Assembly (NCBI GenBank): GCA_023423695.1
Contig: JAFAFA010000079.1
Span: 1 to 64,000 of the forward strand
Length of the DNA: 64,000 nucleotides
DNA from: Pseudomonadota bacterium
Lineage (GTDB): Bacteria; Pseudomonadota; Alphaproteobacteria; Azospirillales; Azospirillaceae
Reading direction: 5' to 3'
This document shows, one piece after another, positions 34,325 through 43,138 of this stretch. Within the stretch, counting starts at the first letter, position 1, and the number at the start of each line of letters is the position of its first letter. The notes under the pieces were generated by a model. That model saw only the letters and a list, made by a program, of their open reading frames with translations, did not search any database and was not told the origin of the DNA. Made by a program: the position numbers and the translations under genes.

Positions 34325-35668
34325 GTGCCCGCGGACTCGTCCTTGGTGGGAGCGTTGCCCGCTCCAGATCTCGATCAACTGTTCCGCTTCGGTTACGACC
34401 GGCTCTATGCCGGGGATTTTGCCGGGAGCATCCACGGATTCCAAATGGCCACCGCCGCCGATCCGGCGAATGGGGAGGCCTGGGCGGCGCTGGCCGACGC
34501 CTGCGGCGGAGCAGAGTTGCCGGAGCGGGCGGCGGCTTGCTACCGGCGCGCCGTGACGTTGGATCCGGCCCATCGGATATGGCGGCTGATGCTGGCCGAG
34601 GCCTTGCGGCAATGCGGCGAAAACGATGCCGCATATGCTCTATATAGAGTGCTGGCTGCTGAACGGAGCGATTCGGCGGTGGTGCGACTCGGCCTCGCCC
34701 GCTGCCTGTCGGCGCTGGGCCGGCCTGATGAGGCATTGGAGGAGTTCCGTGAGGCGGTCGCTCTGCGCTCCAACGACCGCGATGCCGTGCTGGCGCTGGC
34801 GGAGGCGTTGACCATGGCGGGTGACGCGCTGGCGGCGGTGGAATTGCTGCAGCCTCTCGCCCGGCAGCATGAGGATGACGCGACGGTCCACCATGCTTTG
34901 GGCCGCTGCTGGCTGGCTCTGCGCGAACCGGTGAAGGCCCTGGCCGCGCTCCGACATGCGCGCGATGTCGCCGAAGGGGACGAGGCGGCGCCGATCGACC
35001 GGCTGATCGCAGCGTTGGAGGCCGGGGAGGGCGCCGACCTCTCGGCCGCCTATGTCCGTGCCCTGTTCGACCGCTATGCCGACCGTTTCGACCAGGATCT
35101 CGTCGGCAAGCTCGGCTATGCGGCGCCGGACCTGCTGCGTGCGGCGGTGGACCGCGTGGTTCCGGGGGCGGCGGGCCTGCGGGTCCTCGATCTCGGCTGC
35201 GGCACCGGGCTGGCCGGCGTCACCTTCAAGCCGTTGGCAGCGCATCTGGCCGGCGTCGACCTGTCGCCGCGGATGGTGGAAAAGGCGCGGCAGCGCGGAG
35301 TTTACGACGAACTCGGCGTCGGTGACGTGGTGGAGGCGATGGAGCGCTCCACAAGCGGTTGGGACCTGCTGGTCGCTGCCGACGTGCTGGTCTACATCGG
35401 CGACCTTGCCCCGATCTTCGCGGCGGCGGCCCATACCCTGCCGCCGGGTGGCCATTTCGCTGCCACGGTGGAGTGCCTGCCGGTGGAGTCGCAACAGGAG
35501 TTCGCCCTCGGCGCCACCCGCCGCTACGCCCATGCCGAAGCTTATGTCCGCCGCAGCGCGGAGAATGCCGGCTTCACCTTGCGCCTGATGGAGCCTTGCG
35601 CGCCGCGGCGGGAAAAGGGCGTGCCGGTCGCCGGCTTGCTGTTCGTGGTGGAACGCGCCGCCGGGTGA
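34325..35668 (+). CDS. TPR-repeat class I SAM-dependent methyltransferase
   Basis: A 447-residue protein from GTG 34325, with GAGGAA about 10 bases upstream. The N-terminal half (about 15-230) is a series of TPR helices, for example FAGSIHGFQMATAADPANGEAWAALADACGG and PDEALEEFREAVALRSNDRDAVLALAEAL. The C-terminal half is a methyltransferase with LRVLDLGCGTGLAGV as the SAM site. TPR-methyltransferase fusions of this sort are common in Azospirillum relatives near polysaccharide genes, and a glycosyltransferase follows convergently. The substrate is unknown. Confidence 0.82.
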   Translation: MPADSSLVGALPAPDLDQLFRFGYDRLYAGDFAGSIHGFQMATAADPANGEAWAALADACGGAELPERAAACYRRAVTLDPAHRIWRLMLAEALRQCGENDAAYALYRVLAAERSDSAVVRLGLARCLSALGRPDEALEEFREAVALRSNDRDAVLALAEALTMAGDALAAVELLQPLARQHEDDATVHHALGRCWLALREPVKALAALRHARDVAEGDEAAPIDRLIAALEAGEGADLSAAYVRALFDRYADRFDQDLVGKLGYAAPDLLRAAVDRVVPGAAGLRVLDLGCGTGLAGVTFKPLAAHLAGVDLSPRMVEKARQRGVYDELGVGDVVEAMERSTSGWDLLVAADVLVYIGDLAPIFAAAAHTLPPGGHFAATVECLPVESQQEFALGATRRYAHAEAYVRRSAENAGFTLRLMEPCAPRREKGVPVAGLLFVVERAAG

Positions 35669-35680
35669 CGGATAGCGCCG

Positions 35681-36856
35681 TCAGGCGCCGCAGGCTTCGA
35701 CGAAGGATCTGGCGAAGTGCGTCCAGGTCCGTTCGCCCTGGATGAAGGCGAGGGCGCGGTCGGCGCGGCGCTTCGCCTCCTCCCGGTCGGCATGGATCGC
35801 TTCCAGATGAGCGACCAGCTCGTTGACCGAAGACTCCTTCCAGCCTTTGCGGTCGCCCTTGTGGAACAGCTGGGTCTGCTTCGTCAGCGGCCAGCAGCGC
35901 GGTTCATCCGCCGGACCGATCAGGTCGAGATGACCCGTGTTGGCCGACAGCACCACGGGCACGCCGCAGCCCATCGCCTCCATGGCGACGAGGTTGGTCG
36001 CTCCCTCGCAGCGGTTGGGAAACACCGCGGCGTGGCAATCGGCCATCACGGCGGCGATGTCGGCGCGGCCGACGAGGCCGAGGTCGACCACCGACCCCAC
36101 GGGCAGGCCGTAGCGCACTGCCCACTCCACCACCTGCAGCCGTCCTTCCGGCCCGATGTCCGGCGGGGTACGGGTCAGCTGCGAGTCGGCGATGGAGAAG
36201 GCGACTTCCGGCCAAGGGCTTTGCCAGGCGGTGACGAGCAGGGCCTCCGGATGGCGCTGCTGGAAGGCACGGAAGGCCATCAGCACGATGTCCTGCCCCT
36301 TGCGGTATTCCAGCTTGCCGCCTGAGAACACCACGAACCGGTCGCCAAAGCGCCCGGACGGTGGCAGAGGACGGATCTCCGTCGGGTCGACGCCCTGGAA
36401 GGCGAGGCCGACCGTGTCGAATCCCTGCTCCAGCAGAAGGTCGCGATTGTAGGTGGAATGCACCACGATGCGGTCGAAGGCGCCGGCGCGTGCCAGCACC
36501 TCGGCATTGAAGTTCGTATCCTCGAAGGCGATGACGCCGATGTTGCGGTGCCCGCGGAAGCGGCGGGAAGGCTCGCCGGTCACGAACCCGTTGCCCAGCG
36601 CATGCAGGACATCGGCGTCCGGAATGACGATGGTGCCGTCGCCGTAGGGGGCGGCGGCCTCCATGTAACGGCGATGCTCGTCTTCCAGGACCTGAAGAGC
36701 CGCCCTGTTCTCCGGCCGCAGGCTGTCCATCATCGGGGCGTCGAGCAGAAGCGGGCGCATGCCCTGTGCAGTCAGGTACAGCGCGGTATGGACGCCGACC
36801 AACCCCCATCCATGGATTTCGGACAGCGGCCAGGTCAGGGCGAAACGGCGGGTCAT
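35681..36856 (-). CDS. Glycosyltransferase family 4-like protein
   Basis: A GT-B fold glycosyltransferase of 391 residues from MTRRFALTWPLS (ATG at 36856). The C-terminal nucleotide-sugar half has FVVFSGGKLEYRKGQDIVL and the retaining GT4 motif ending CEGATNLVAMEAMGCGVPVVLSA. No membrane segment. Donor and acceptor are unknown; it could decorate a surface polysaccharide or protein. It converges on the TPR-methyltransferase, 12 bases apart. Confidence 0.87.
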   Translation of the reverse strand: MTRRFALTWPLSEIHGWGLVGVHTALYLTAQGMRPLLLDAPMMDSLRPENRAALQVLEDEHRRYMEAAAPYGDGTIVIPDADVLHALGNGFVTGEPSRRFRGHRNIGVIAFEDTNFNAEVLARAGAFDRIVVHSTYNRDLLLEQGFDTVGLAFQGVDPTEIRPLPPSGRFGDRFVVFSGGKLEYRKGQDIVLMAFRAFQQRHPEALLVTAWQSPWPEVAFSIADSQLTRTPPDIGPEGRLQVVEWAVRYGLPVGSVVDLGLVGRADIAAVMADCHAAVFPNRCEGATNLVAMEAMGCGVPVVLSANTGHLDLIGPADEPRCWPLTKQTQLFHKGDRKGWKESSVNELVAHLEAIHADREEAKRRADRALAFIQGERTWTHFARSFVEACGA

Positions 36857-36980
36857 GGCGGCCTGCGGCAAAGGGGTGGGAGCGGCAGCCTAGACGCGCA
36901 GAACCGCAGTTTTCAACCGGATATGCACGTTGGACGCGGAGAAGGAGCGGAGGGCAGGGTCGATTGGTTGCGGTGTCGTG

Positions 36981-38531
36981 CTAGATGGCCTGTGCATAGC
37001 GGCCGGCGTCGGTGGGCAGGCACCAGCGGGCATGGAGCTGGCCCTTGCCGTCGAAGCTGCAGGCGATCCATCCGGAACCGTGCAGCAGTCGTCGGCCACC
37101 GTTCGTGAAGGGCGGCATTTCGAACCTGTGGGCGGGCAGGGGGTGATCCGGCCGGGTCGCCAGCGGCTCCGCCAGCCGGGAACGCCAGTCCGGCCGGATG
37201 GCGGCAGAGGGAGAGACGGCGAAACGGGGGGCATAGAGTTGCCACATCTCCAGCCCGCCCCCGCGCAGCACCCCCCGGCCGCCGGCGCCCGACAGGCCGC
37301 GCGACGCGACGGTGATGCGGCAGCCGGTCCGCCGTGAAAAATCGGCGAGGGTGCGGAGCATCCGTTCCCACTCGGCGTGGCGACCCGGCGCGGTCCAGTG
37401 ATCGCCCAGCCGCCGCGCCAACCGGCGTTGCAGCGGCGGCGGCAGCACCGCACCCAGCCGGTCGAGCGCGGCGGCGGCGGGAACCAGCAGCGGAGCGCCG
37501 CTGACCAGGATCAGGTGCCGGCAGGCCGCAAAGCGGTCGAGCCAGTCCGGCAACAGGCTCCAGTCACGCTCCGACAGGATGCGGCGGGCATTGCGGTCGG
37601 TCCACAGGTCGAGCGCCAGCAACCCGGCCTCTCCCATGACGAAGCCCTGTGCCAGAGTTCCGCAGGCAGCCCCCCACAGGCAGTCGGGCGGAGAATCGGC
37701 GACCGAGCCGGTTTGGAACAGTTGGGCCTGGCGGCGCGTCGCCACCAGCAGCGGGCGCAGACTGCGCGAAGCGGCATCGCCGTCCTCCCGGCCACCCCAG
37801 GCGCCGGCCAGCAGCCGGCCGAGGTCGGAGCCGTCCCACATCATCACCGACGGGATCGAGGCCAGCACCGCCGCAGCCGCAGCACCGCTCCACCCGCGCA
37901 GCATCCGGTCGAATCCGGCCGAGATCAGTTCCTCCGCCACGCTAGGCAAGGGCGGACCGAGTCGCCGGGAGGCGTCGCTTAGCAGGGAGGCCGCCTGCGG
38001 GGCGGAGGCCAGCACGGCATCGCCGTCGACCTGTCCGCCGGCCTGGATCAGCAGGTGATAGCGGTCGGCGGAATGCGCGGCGAGAAGATCGGGCCAGAGT
38101 GCCGGGGCCGGGGCCGGGGCCGTCGGCGGCGCCCCACCATCCGCCCCAACGCCATCCACCCCAATGCCATCCGCCGCGCGGTTCGTCGCGCCGGTCATTC
38201 CGCTTCCGTACAGAATAGCCATGCGTGGGAATGAATGACGGCCCGGAACGACCATTGTCCAACGGGGGCCGTCGGGGAAGCCATAGGCGACATCGGTGTC
38301 GCGCATGCCGCGGGGAACGGCGAAGTCGAAGCGCCAGACGTGGCGGCGGCGCCAGACCGTCAGGTGGCGCGGAGGAACCGGCAGGGTGACGCCGTCAACC
38401 CGCAGATCGTCGGGTTCGATCTCTCCGTCCAGGACGAACAGCGCCGACAGCCACCAACGGTCGCGCTGTTCACCGCGGAAATACAGGATGGGGCCGAGCA
38501 GGATGCTCGGCTCCGCTCGTCTGCGCGCCAT
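36981..38531 (-). CDS. PhoD-like metallophosphatase homologue lacking catalytic residues
   Basis: A 516-residue protein with the overall plan of a PhoD/alkaline phosphatase D family subgroup: an N-terminal beta domain (ILLGPILYFRG...WRFDFAVPRG), then a phosphatase domain. The expected metal-binding motifs are replaced. The GGDQxYAD block reads QAGGQVDGD (163-171), DDHD reads MWDGSDL (231-237), SGDVH reads ASRGLSG (409-415), and the N-terminal Asn-Asp site reads YGSGM (108-112). Surrounding family blocks such as GLLALDLWTDR and CRITV are kept. It is therefore probably a pseudo-enzyme with a binding or structural role. A Pro/Ala/Gly-rich insert lies at 115-146. Confidence 0.72.
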   Translation of the reverse strand: MARRRAEPSILLGPILYFRGEQRDRWWLSALFVLDGEIEPDDLRVDGVTLPVPPRHLTVWRRRHVWRFDFAVPRGMRDTDVAYGFPDGPRWTMVVPGRHSFPRMAILYGSGMTGATNRAADGIGVDGVGADGGAPPTAPAPAPALWPDLLAAHSADRYHLLIQAGGQVDGDAVLASAPQAASLLSDASRRLGPPLPSVAEELISAGFDRMLRGWSGAAAAAVLASIPSVMMWDGSDLGRLLAGAWGGREDGDAASRSLRPLLVATRRQAQLFQTGSVADSPPDCLWGAACGTLAQGFVMGEAGLLALDLWTDRNARRILSERDWSLLPDWLDRFAACRHLILVSGAPLLVPAAAALDRLGAVLPPPLQRRLARRLGDHWTAPGRHAEWERMLRTLADFSRRTGCRITVASRGLSGAGGRGVLRGGGLEMWQLYAPRFAVSPSAAIRPDWRSRLAEPLATRPDHPLPAHRFEMPPFTNGGRRLLHGSGWIACSFDGKGQLHARWCLPTDAGRYAQAI

Positions 38532-38624
38532 GACTCATCCGTCCGAACCGGCTCCCCCGAACGGGGACATCACCGCATCCCATAGCGCATGGCGCCGCGG
38601 AACGGAGAGGAAAATCGCGAGGGA

Positions 38625-38849
38625 TCAGGCTTTCCGCTTGCGCAGCAGCTCAAGCATGCGGGGGGGGACCTGTTCGTTCAGGACCGGGTCGTACAGGCGA
38701 TGAAGTTCCTCCACATGCTGGCGATGCTGGGCGAGCAGCGCCTTTGCGTCGGGATCGCTCTCGACCACGCTCTCGAATGCCGCGCGCTCCCGTTCGTCGA
38801 GGGCGCCGTCCAGATAGGCGTTGATATCGGTCATCGTCACACGCTTCAT
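38625..38849 (-). CDS. Short anti-sigma-factor-like protein
   Basis: A 74-residue protein resembling the N-terminal anti-sigma domain: ITDINAYLDGALDERERAAFE-like opening (actual start MKRVTMTDINAYLDGALDE) and DPVLNEQVPPRMLELL near the end. Full-length relatives carry a transmembrane helix and periplasmic domain after this point; here the protein simply ends. It has no zinc-binding HxxxCxxC motif. It could act as a soluble anti-sigma factor; the nearest ECF sigma gene is 3.3 kb away. An alternative start is the second ATG (MTDINAYL). Confidence 0.68.
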   Translation of the reverse strand: MKRVTMTDINAYLDGALDERERAAFESVVESDPDAKALLAQHRQHVEELHRLYDPVLNEQVPPRMLELLRKRKA

Positions 38850-39196
38850 CTCTGTCGTTCCCGGATGGGTCGCCGGGGTTTCTCCCCTGGGACACGATCA
38901 ACCGTGACACGTCCGGTGGCTCCGCCGTTCCCGGAAAGATCGGCCGAAAGGACGCCTACCCAATCTTATGGGCATGATCCTCGGCCATACCAGTCCGACA
39001 AACGGCGCGATCACTGCTCCCTTTCGAGGCGAGCAATCCGGCACCGCCATCCTCTTTCGCGTCGCCCGGCCAAGTAACAGGGCGGTGTCGCCGATTGTTC
39101 CAGCCGGCGATGGGCCGGAACGCGACGCAATCGGGGCTGTTGTGATTGTGCAACGCAGCCCATCCGCGCCCCATCGGGGGTATAGTGAAAGGAGAT
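38850..39196. other. Divergent intergenic region with possible GGAAC-type promoter
   Basis: A 347-base spacer. GGAAC at 39117-39121 is followed after 16 bases by TGTT (39138-39141), one mismatch from the GGAAC-N16/17-CGTT pattern of general-stress (EcfG) promoters, and it points to the SDR gene. Nothing else convincing was seen. Confidence 0.35.
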
Positions 39197-40063
39197 ATGC
39201 CCGTGGCTCAGCAGGAGAGCAGGCAGCCGCCCCAGCACCAGGACAGCCGGCCCGGTCATCAGGCGCCGATGGACCCGCAGCCGTCGGAAACCCGGCCCGG
39301 CTACCGCGGCAGCGGCAAGCTGCGCGACAAGGTGGCGCTGATCACCGGCGGCGACAGCGGCATCGGCCGCGCCATCGCCGTGCTGTATGCCCGCGAAGGA
39401 GCCAAGGTCGGAATCCTGTATCTGAACGAGGACGAGGACGCCCGCGAGACCCGCCGGCTGGTCGAGGCGGAGGGCCAGCCCTGCACCATCCTGAGCGGCG
39501 ACGTCGGCCAGGAGGAGACCTGCCGCAAAGCGGTGGAAAGCATGATCGGCGAGCATGGGCGCATCGACATCCTGATCAACAACGCGGCCGAACAACACCC
39601 GCAGAAGTCGATCGAGGACATCACCGCAGAACAGCTGGAGCGGACCTTCCGCACCAACATCTTCGGCCAGTTCTTCATGGTGAAGGCCGCCCTGCCGCAC
39701 ATGCACGAGGGCGCCTGCATCATCAACACCACCTCGGTCACCGCCTACAAGGGCAGTCCGGAGTTGCTGGACTATTCGGCGACCAAGGGCGCCATCGTCG
39801 CCTTCACGCGGTCGCTGTCGATGGCGCTGGCCGACCGCGGCATCCGCGTCAACGCGGTGGCGCCCGGCCCGATCTGGACCCCGCTGATCCCCTCGACCTT
39901 CGACGAGGAGAAGGTGGAGAATTTCGGCGGCAACGTGCCCATGAAGAGAGCCGGCCAACCCGACGAGGTGGCGCCGTCCTTCGTCTTCCTCGCGTCGGAC
40001 GACTCTTCCTACATGTCGGGCCAGGTCCTGCACCCGAACGGCGGTACGGTGGTGAACGGCTGA
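39197..40063 (+). CDS. SDR family oxidoreductase, YghA/stress type
   Basis: A 288-residue classical short-chain dehydrogenase with a 40-residue Gln/Pro-rich N-terminal tail typical of the YghA/GS39 group. The NADP site is ITGGDSGIGRAI (49-60), the NNAAEQ block follows at 128-133, and the active site is Ser180, Tyr193 and Lys197 (YSATK). Members are commonly stress-induced; the substrate is unknown. The ATG at 39197 has AAAGGAG just upstream. A strong terminator follows. Confidence 0.9.
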   Translation: MPVAQQESRQPPQHQDSRPGHQAPMDPQPSETRPGYRGSGKLRDKVALITGGDSGIGRAIAVLYAREGAKVGILYLNEDEDARETRRLVEAEGQPCTILSGDVGQEETCRKAVESMIGEHGRIDILINNAAEQHPQKSIEDITAEQLERTFRTNIFGQFFMVKAALPHMHEGACIINTTSVTAYKGSPELLDYSATKGAIVAFTRSLSMALADRGIRVNAVAPGPIWTPLIPSTFDEEKVENFGGNVPMKRAGQPDEVAPSFVFLASDDSSYMSGQVLHPNGGTVVNG

Positions 40064-40082
40064 CGGCAATCCGGCGGGCAAG

Positions 40083-40121
40083 AAGGCCCGCCGCGTCCAG
40101 TCCGGCGCGGCGGGCCTTTTC
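40083..40121. terminator. Bidirectional terminator between SDR and chemoreceptor genes
   Basis: The arms AAGGCCCGCCGCG and CGCGGCGGGCCTT form a perfect 13-bp stem with a 10-base loop, followed by TT on the plus strand. It serves two convergent genes. Confidence 0.85.
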
Positions 40122-40134
40122 GGCTGTGGGGCGG

Positions 40135-41826
40135 TCAGGCCGCCCGGATGCGGGCGACGAAGGCGTTCACGGACTCCCGCAGGCCTTCCGCCTGGGTGCC
40201 GAGGCTGCCGGCGGCCTGAAGCACTTCGGACGCCGCCCGCCCGGCATCCTGCGAGGCGTCGTTGACGCCCATGATGGCGCGCGATACCTCCGCCGTGCCC
40301 TGAGCGGCCTGCTGGACATTGCGGGAGATTTCGCCGGTGGCGGCGGTCTGCTCTTCCACCGCGGAGGCGATGGAAGTGGCGATCTGGTTGACCTGCTGAA
40401 CCGTGTCGGCGATGCCGCGGATGGCGCCGACGGCACCCTGCGTCTCCTTCTGGATGGCCTGGATCTGGCCGGAGATTTCTTCCGTCGCCCGCGCGGTCTG
40501 GTTGGCGAGACTCTTCACCTCGCTGGCGACGACGGCGAAGCCCTTGCCGGCCTCACCCGCACGCGCCGCCTCGATGGTGGCGTTCAGCGCCAAGAGGTTG
40601 GTCTGGCTGGCGATCTCCTGGATCAGCTGCACGACGCTGCCGATCCGCTCCGCCGCCTGGGCCAGACTTTCGACGGTGGCGTTGGTGCGCTGCGCCTCGT
40701 CCACCGCGGACCGGCTCATGCGGGTGGCGGATTCCAGCTGGCGGGCGATCTCGCTGATGGAACTCGCCAGCTCTTCGGCGGCGGAGGCCACCGTCTGAAC
40801 GTTGCTGAGGGTCTGGTCGCTGGCCGCGGCGACCGAGGAGGCCTGCCGGGTCGTCTCCTCCGCGGTGGAGGACATGCTTTCCGCGTTGCTCTGCAACTGG
40901 GTGGCGGCGGAGGACACCGCACCGACCACGCCCTGGACGCTCGATTCGAAACTGTCGGCCAGCGCGTTCAGCGTCCGTGCCTTTTCCGCGGCGGTGCGCG
41001 CTTCGGCGTCCTTGGCCTCCTGCTCCATGCGGCGGTTGTTGAGGAGGTTCTGCTTGAAGACCTCCACGGTGCGGGCCATCGACCCGACCTCGTCACCGCG
41101 GTCGGCGCCGGTGACCGCCACCGTCGCGTCGCCCTTGGCCAACTGCTCCATCACGTCGTTCAATGCGGTGATCGGGCGCCGGATGCCGACGACGGCGATG
41201 ACGACAGCGGTGGCGCCGGCAAGGAGAATGGCGGCGATCATCCCGCCCATGGCCCAGGCGATGATGGTATCGGTCTCGTCGCTCAACCGGTCGGAGGACC
41301 GCAGCACGCCGGCATTCACCTCGTCCGCGAGCTTCGCGGCGATGTCGAATGTCCCGACCACCAGCGGGCGGCAGTCCTTGGCATACAGGGCAGCGGCGCC
41401 GGCATGGTCGCCCTTTTGCTTGAGAGCCAAGACGTTGGGCAGGGTTCGCCTGATCGATGCCAGCATGTCGGTCATCCGGGTGACGGCCGCCGCCGAATCC
41501 GGCTTGGCGAGACGTGTCACGACGGCACTGGACTCTACGATTCCGACCTGGATTTCGCTCAGCGTCTTCATGAGCGGAGGCAGTTCGGCCGGGTCCTGAA
41601 CCAGCAGGATGCTGTTCATGAAGCGGCCGAGATTCGCGACGTCGCCGCGCATCCGTTCGACTTTCTGAGCGAATTCGATGTCCGTGGCGATCAGGTCGGA
41701 ATAGTTGCCGTCCACGCGATTCAGCGTGTTGGCCATGAAGGTGGATAAGCCGGCCGCCACCACGCTGAGAAGAAAGACGACAAAATAGATCTTCGGGCCG
41801 ATCCCGATTCGCGACAACGGATTCAT
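40135..41826 (-). CDS. Methyl-accepting chemotaxis protein
   Basis: A 563-residue chemoreceptor from ATG 41826. Membrane segments lie at about 12-33 and 189-215 and enclose a periplasmic four-helix-bundle-type sensor of about 155 residues. A HAMP domain (about 215-268) and the signalling domain follow, with the conserved hairpin tip QEIASQTNLLALNATIEAARAGEAGKGFAVVASEVKSLA. No CheR-tethering pentapeptide is present at the C terminus. The ligand is unknown. No che genes are near. Confidence 0.94.
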   Translation of the reverse strand: MNPLSRIGIGPKIYFVVFLLSVVAAGLSTFMANTLNRVDGNYSDLIATDIEFAQKVERMRGDVANLGRFMNSILLVQDPAELPPLMKTLSEIQVGIVESSAVVTRLAKPDSAAAVTRMTDMLASIRRTLPNVLALKQKGDHAGAAALYAKDCRPLVVGTFDIAAKLADEVNAGVLRSSDRLSDETDTIIAWAMGGMIAAILLAGATAVVIAVVGIRRPITALNDVMEQLAKGDATVAVTGADRGDEVGSMARTVEVFKQNLLNNRRMEQEAKDAEARTAAEKARTLNALADSFESSVQGVVGAVSSAATQLQSNAESMSSTAEETTRQASSVAAASDQTLSNVQTVASAAEELASSISEIARQLESATRMSRSAVDEAQRTNATVESLAQAAERIGSVVQLIQEIASQTNLLALNATIEAARAGEAGKGFAVVASEVKSLANQTARATEEISGQIQAIQKETQGAVGAIRGIADTVQQVNQIATSIASAVEEQTAATGEISRNVQQAAQGTAEVSRAIMGVNDASQDAGRAASEVLQAAGSLGTQAEGLRESVNAFVARIRAA

Positions 41827-42185
41827 TGCTACCACCCACACTTAAGCGAACTGATTATCAAGGTGCGATCGATACGAGACCCAATCGAATCGCAGTCCGC
41901 GAAAGTATAGGGACTTACCATATGAAAAATGGCTTAACGTCCGAGTTGTTGACGAAGCTTCTCAGGCTTCTCCAGCCATCCAGCATTCGTAAAATAATTT
42001 ACAATATTGGCGAAAACGCCTCTTTGTCAGGCTGAGCGGTGAGCTGGATCACGCTTTAGAAAAATATGAAACAGATACTCCCCATCTGAGGGCGTGACCC
42101 TGTGCCCGAAAGCATGCTCCCCCCGCAACAGGTTGCGGGGGGAGCATGGTGCTGCCGGGCGGGACCGGCCGCGGAGGAAATGGAA
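41827..42185. other. AT-richer intergenic region
   Basis: About 360 bases between the chemoreceptor and sigma-factor genes, lower in GC than its surroundings, especially 41920-42070. It contains the sigma-gene terminator (42113-42148) and presumably the chemoreceptor promoter. No coding signal. Confidence 0.5.
42113..42148 (-). terminator. Terminator of the ECF sigma gene
   Basis: A perfect 16-bp stem with arms CATGCTCCCCCCGCAA and TTGCGGGGGGAGCATG and a 4-base loop. On the minus strand it is followed by CTTTC. It lies 38 bases past the sigma-gene stop. Confidence 0.75.
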
Positions 42186-42659
42186 TCAGGCGGTCATCAG
42201 GTTGTTCAGCCGTTCCCGCGCGCGGCACAGGCGGGAGCGGATGGTGCCGATGGAGACGTTCAGCGTTTCCGCGGCCTCCTGATAAGGACGGCCTTCGATG
42301 GCAACCAGCTTGACCACCTTGCGCTGACTGGGGGTGAGGGAGGAGAAGGCGCGGTCGACGTCGCGGAAGACCAGACGCGACATCTGCGCCGCATCGACGG
42401 ACATGGCGCCGTCCCACAACTCCACCTTCGTCACATGGCGGTCGCGCTGCAGGTTGTTGAAATGCAGGTTCTTGAGCATGGTGGTCAACCACGCCTGCAT
42501 GTTCGTGCCGGGTTCGAAACGATGCTGGCGCGACAGGGCTCGTGCCAGGCAGTCCTGCAGCAGGTCCTCTGCGGCATTGGCGTCGCGGGTCAGTTTGCAG
42601 GCATAGCGCTGCAGGTTCGGCATGCAGCGGATCAGTTCGTTTTCGAACGAGTACGCCAT
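42186..42659 (-). CDS. ECF-type RNA polymerase sigma factor
   Basis: A 157-residue extracytoplasmic-function sigma factor from ATG 42659 with GGAAGGAAAG upstream. Region 2 (about 5-75) has NLQRYACKLTRDANAAEDLLQDCLARAL and TNMQAWLTTMLKNLHFN. Region 4 (about 100-157) has LTPSQRKVVKLVAIEGRPYQEAAETLNVSIGTIRSRL. It resembles the EcfG-like groups of alphaproteobacteria, but no phyR or nepR gene is adjacent, so membership is open. No anti-sigma gene lies directly next to it. Confidence 0.9.
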   Translation of the reverse strand: MAYSFENELIRCMPNLQRYACKLTRDANAAEDLLQDCLARALSRQHRFEPGTNMQAWLTTMLKNLHFNNLQRDRHVTKVELWDGAMSVDAAQMSRLVFRDVDRAFSSLTPSQRKVVKLVAIEGRPYQEAAETLNVSIGTIRSRLCRARERLNNLMTA

Positions 42660-43138
42660 GGTCTTTCCTTCCTCCACGGTCTGTTCGTCCCGGCCGGCCG
42701 GTTGAGTGGCGGCGCCCTTCAATCGGCGGCGGGGCGCAAAGCAGGGACGGCGTTTGCTGTTCCGGCGCGCGAGCGGGGCGCTGCCGGTTCGAAAGGCTGA
42801 GGATCGAAGTTGTTTTGGTCTTGCGGCGTCAGGCGGCCCGGCGGGATGCCATCTGCCGGCCCGTCATAGGACTCTGGCCGGCACTCTCTTGGACAACCCT
42901 TGGGGCGATCCCAGCGGGATATCGCGGAACGATCCGGTCGGCGGTGGCGTCATTGAGGCGGTCCCGTTGTTGCCCGTCGTTGATCGTGTCGGGAGCTAAA
43001 CGCGCCGTCCGCCGCGGATGTTCCACCGCCTGATTAGGAAAGAGTGACATCGGTGGCAGATCGCGGAGATTCCGGTCGCGGTCCAGCTTGCCGGGCTTAC
43101 CACCACCGAACGCGCCGGTTGGTGCCGGTACGCAACAG
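42660..43138. other. Intergenic region upstream of the sigma factor
   Basis: About 480 bases. A 73-codon minus-strand frame (42829-43050) exists but has no family match, no Shine-Dalgarno and an ordinary shadow-like composition. No NepR-like sequence was found. No hairpin of note. Confidence 0.45.

Noticed and set aside
38968..41748. Open frame of 926 codons on the plus strand
   Set aside because: It is a shadow across the SDR and the antisense of the chemoreceptor; it has no family features and both true genes are strong.
42829..43050. A 73-codon minus-strand frame upstream of the ECF sigma factor, considered as NepR
   Set aside because: It lacks the NepR helix pattern and any Shine-Dalgarno, and looks like a chance frame.
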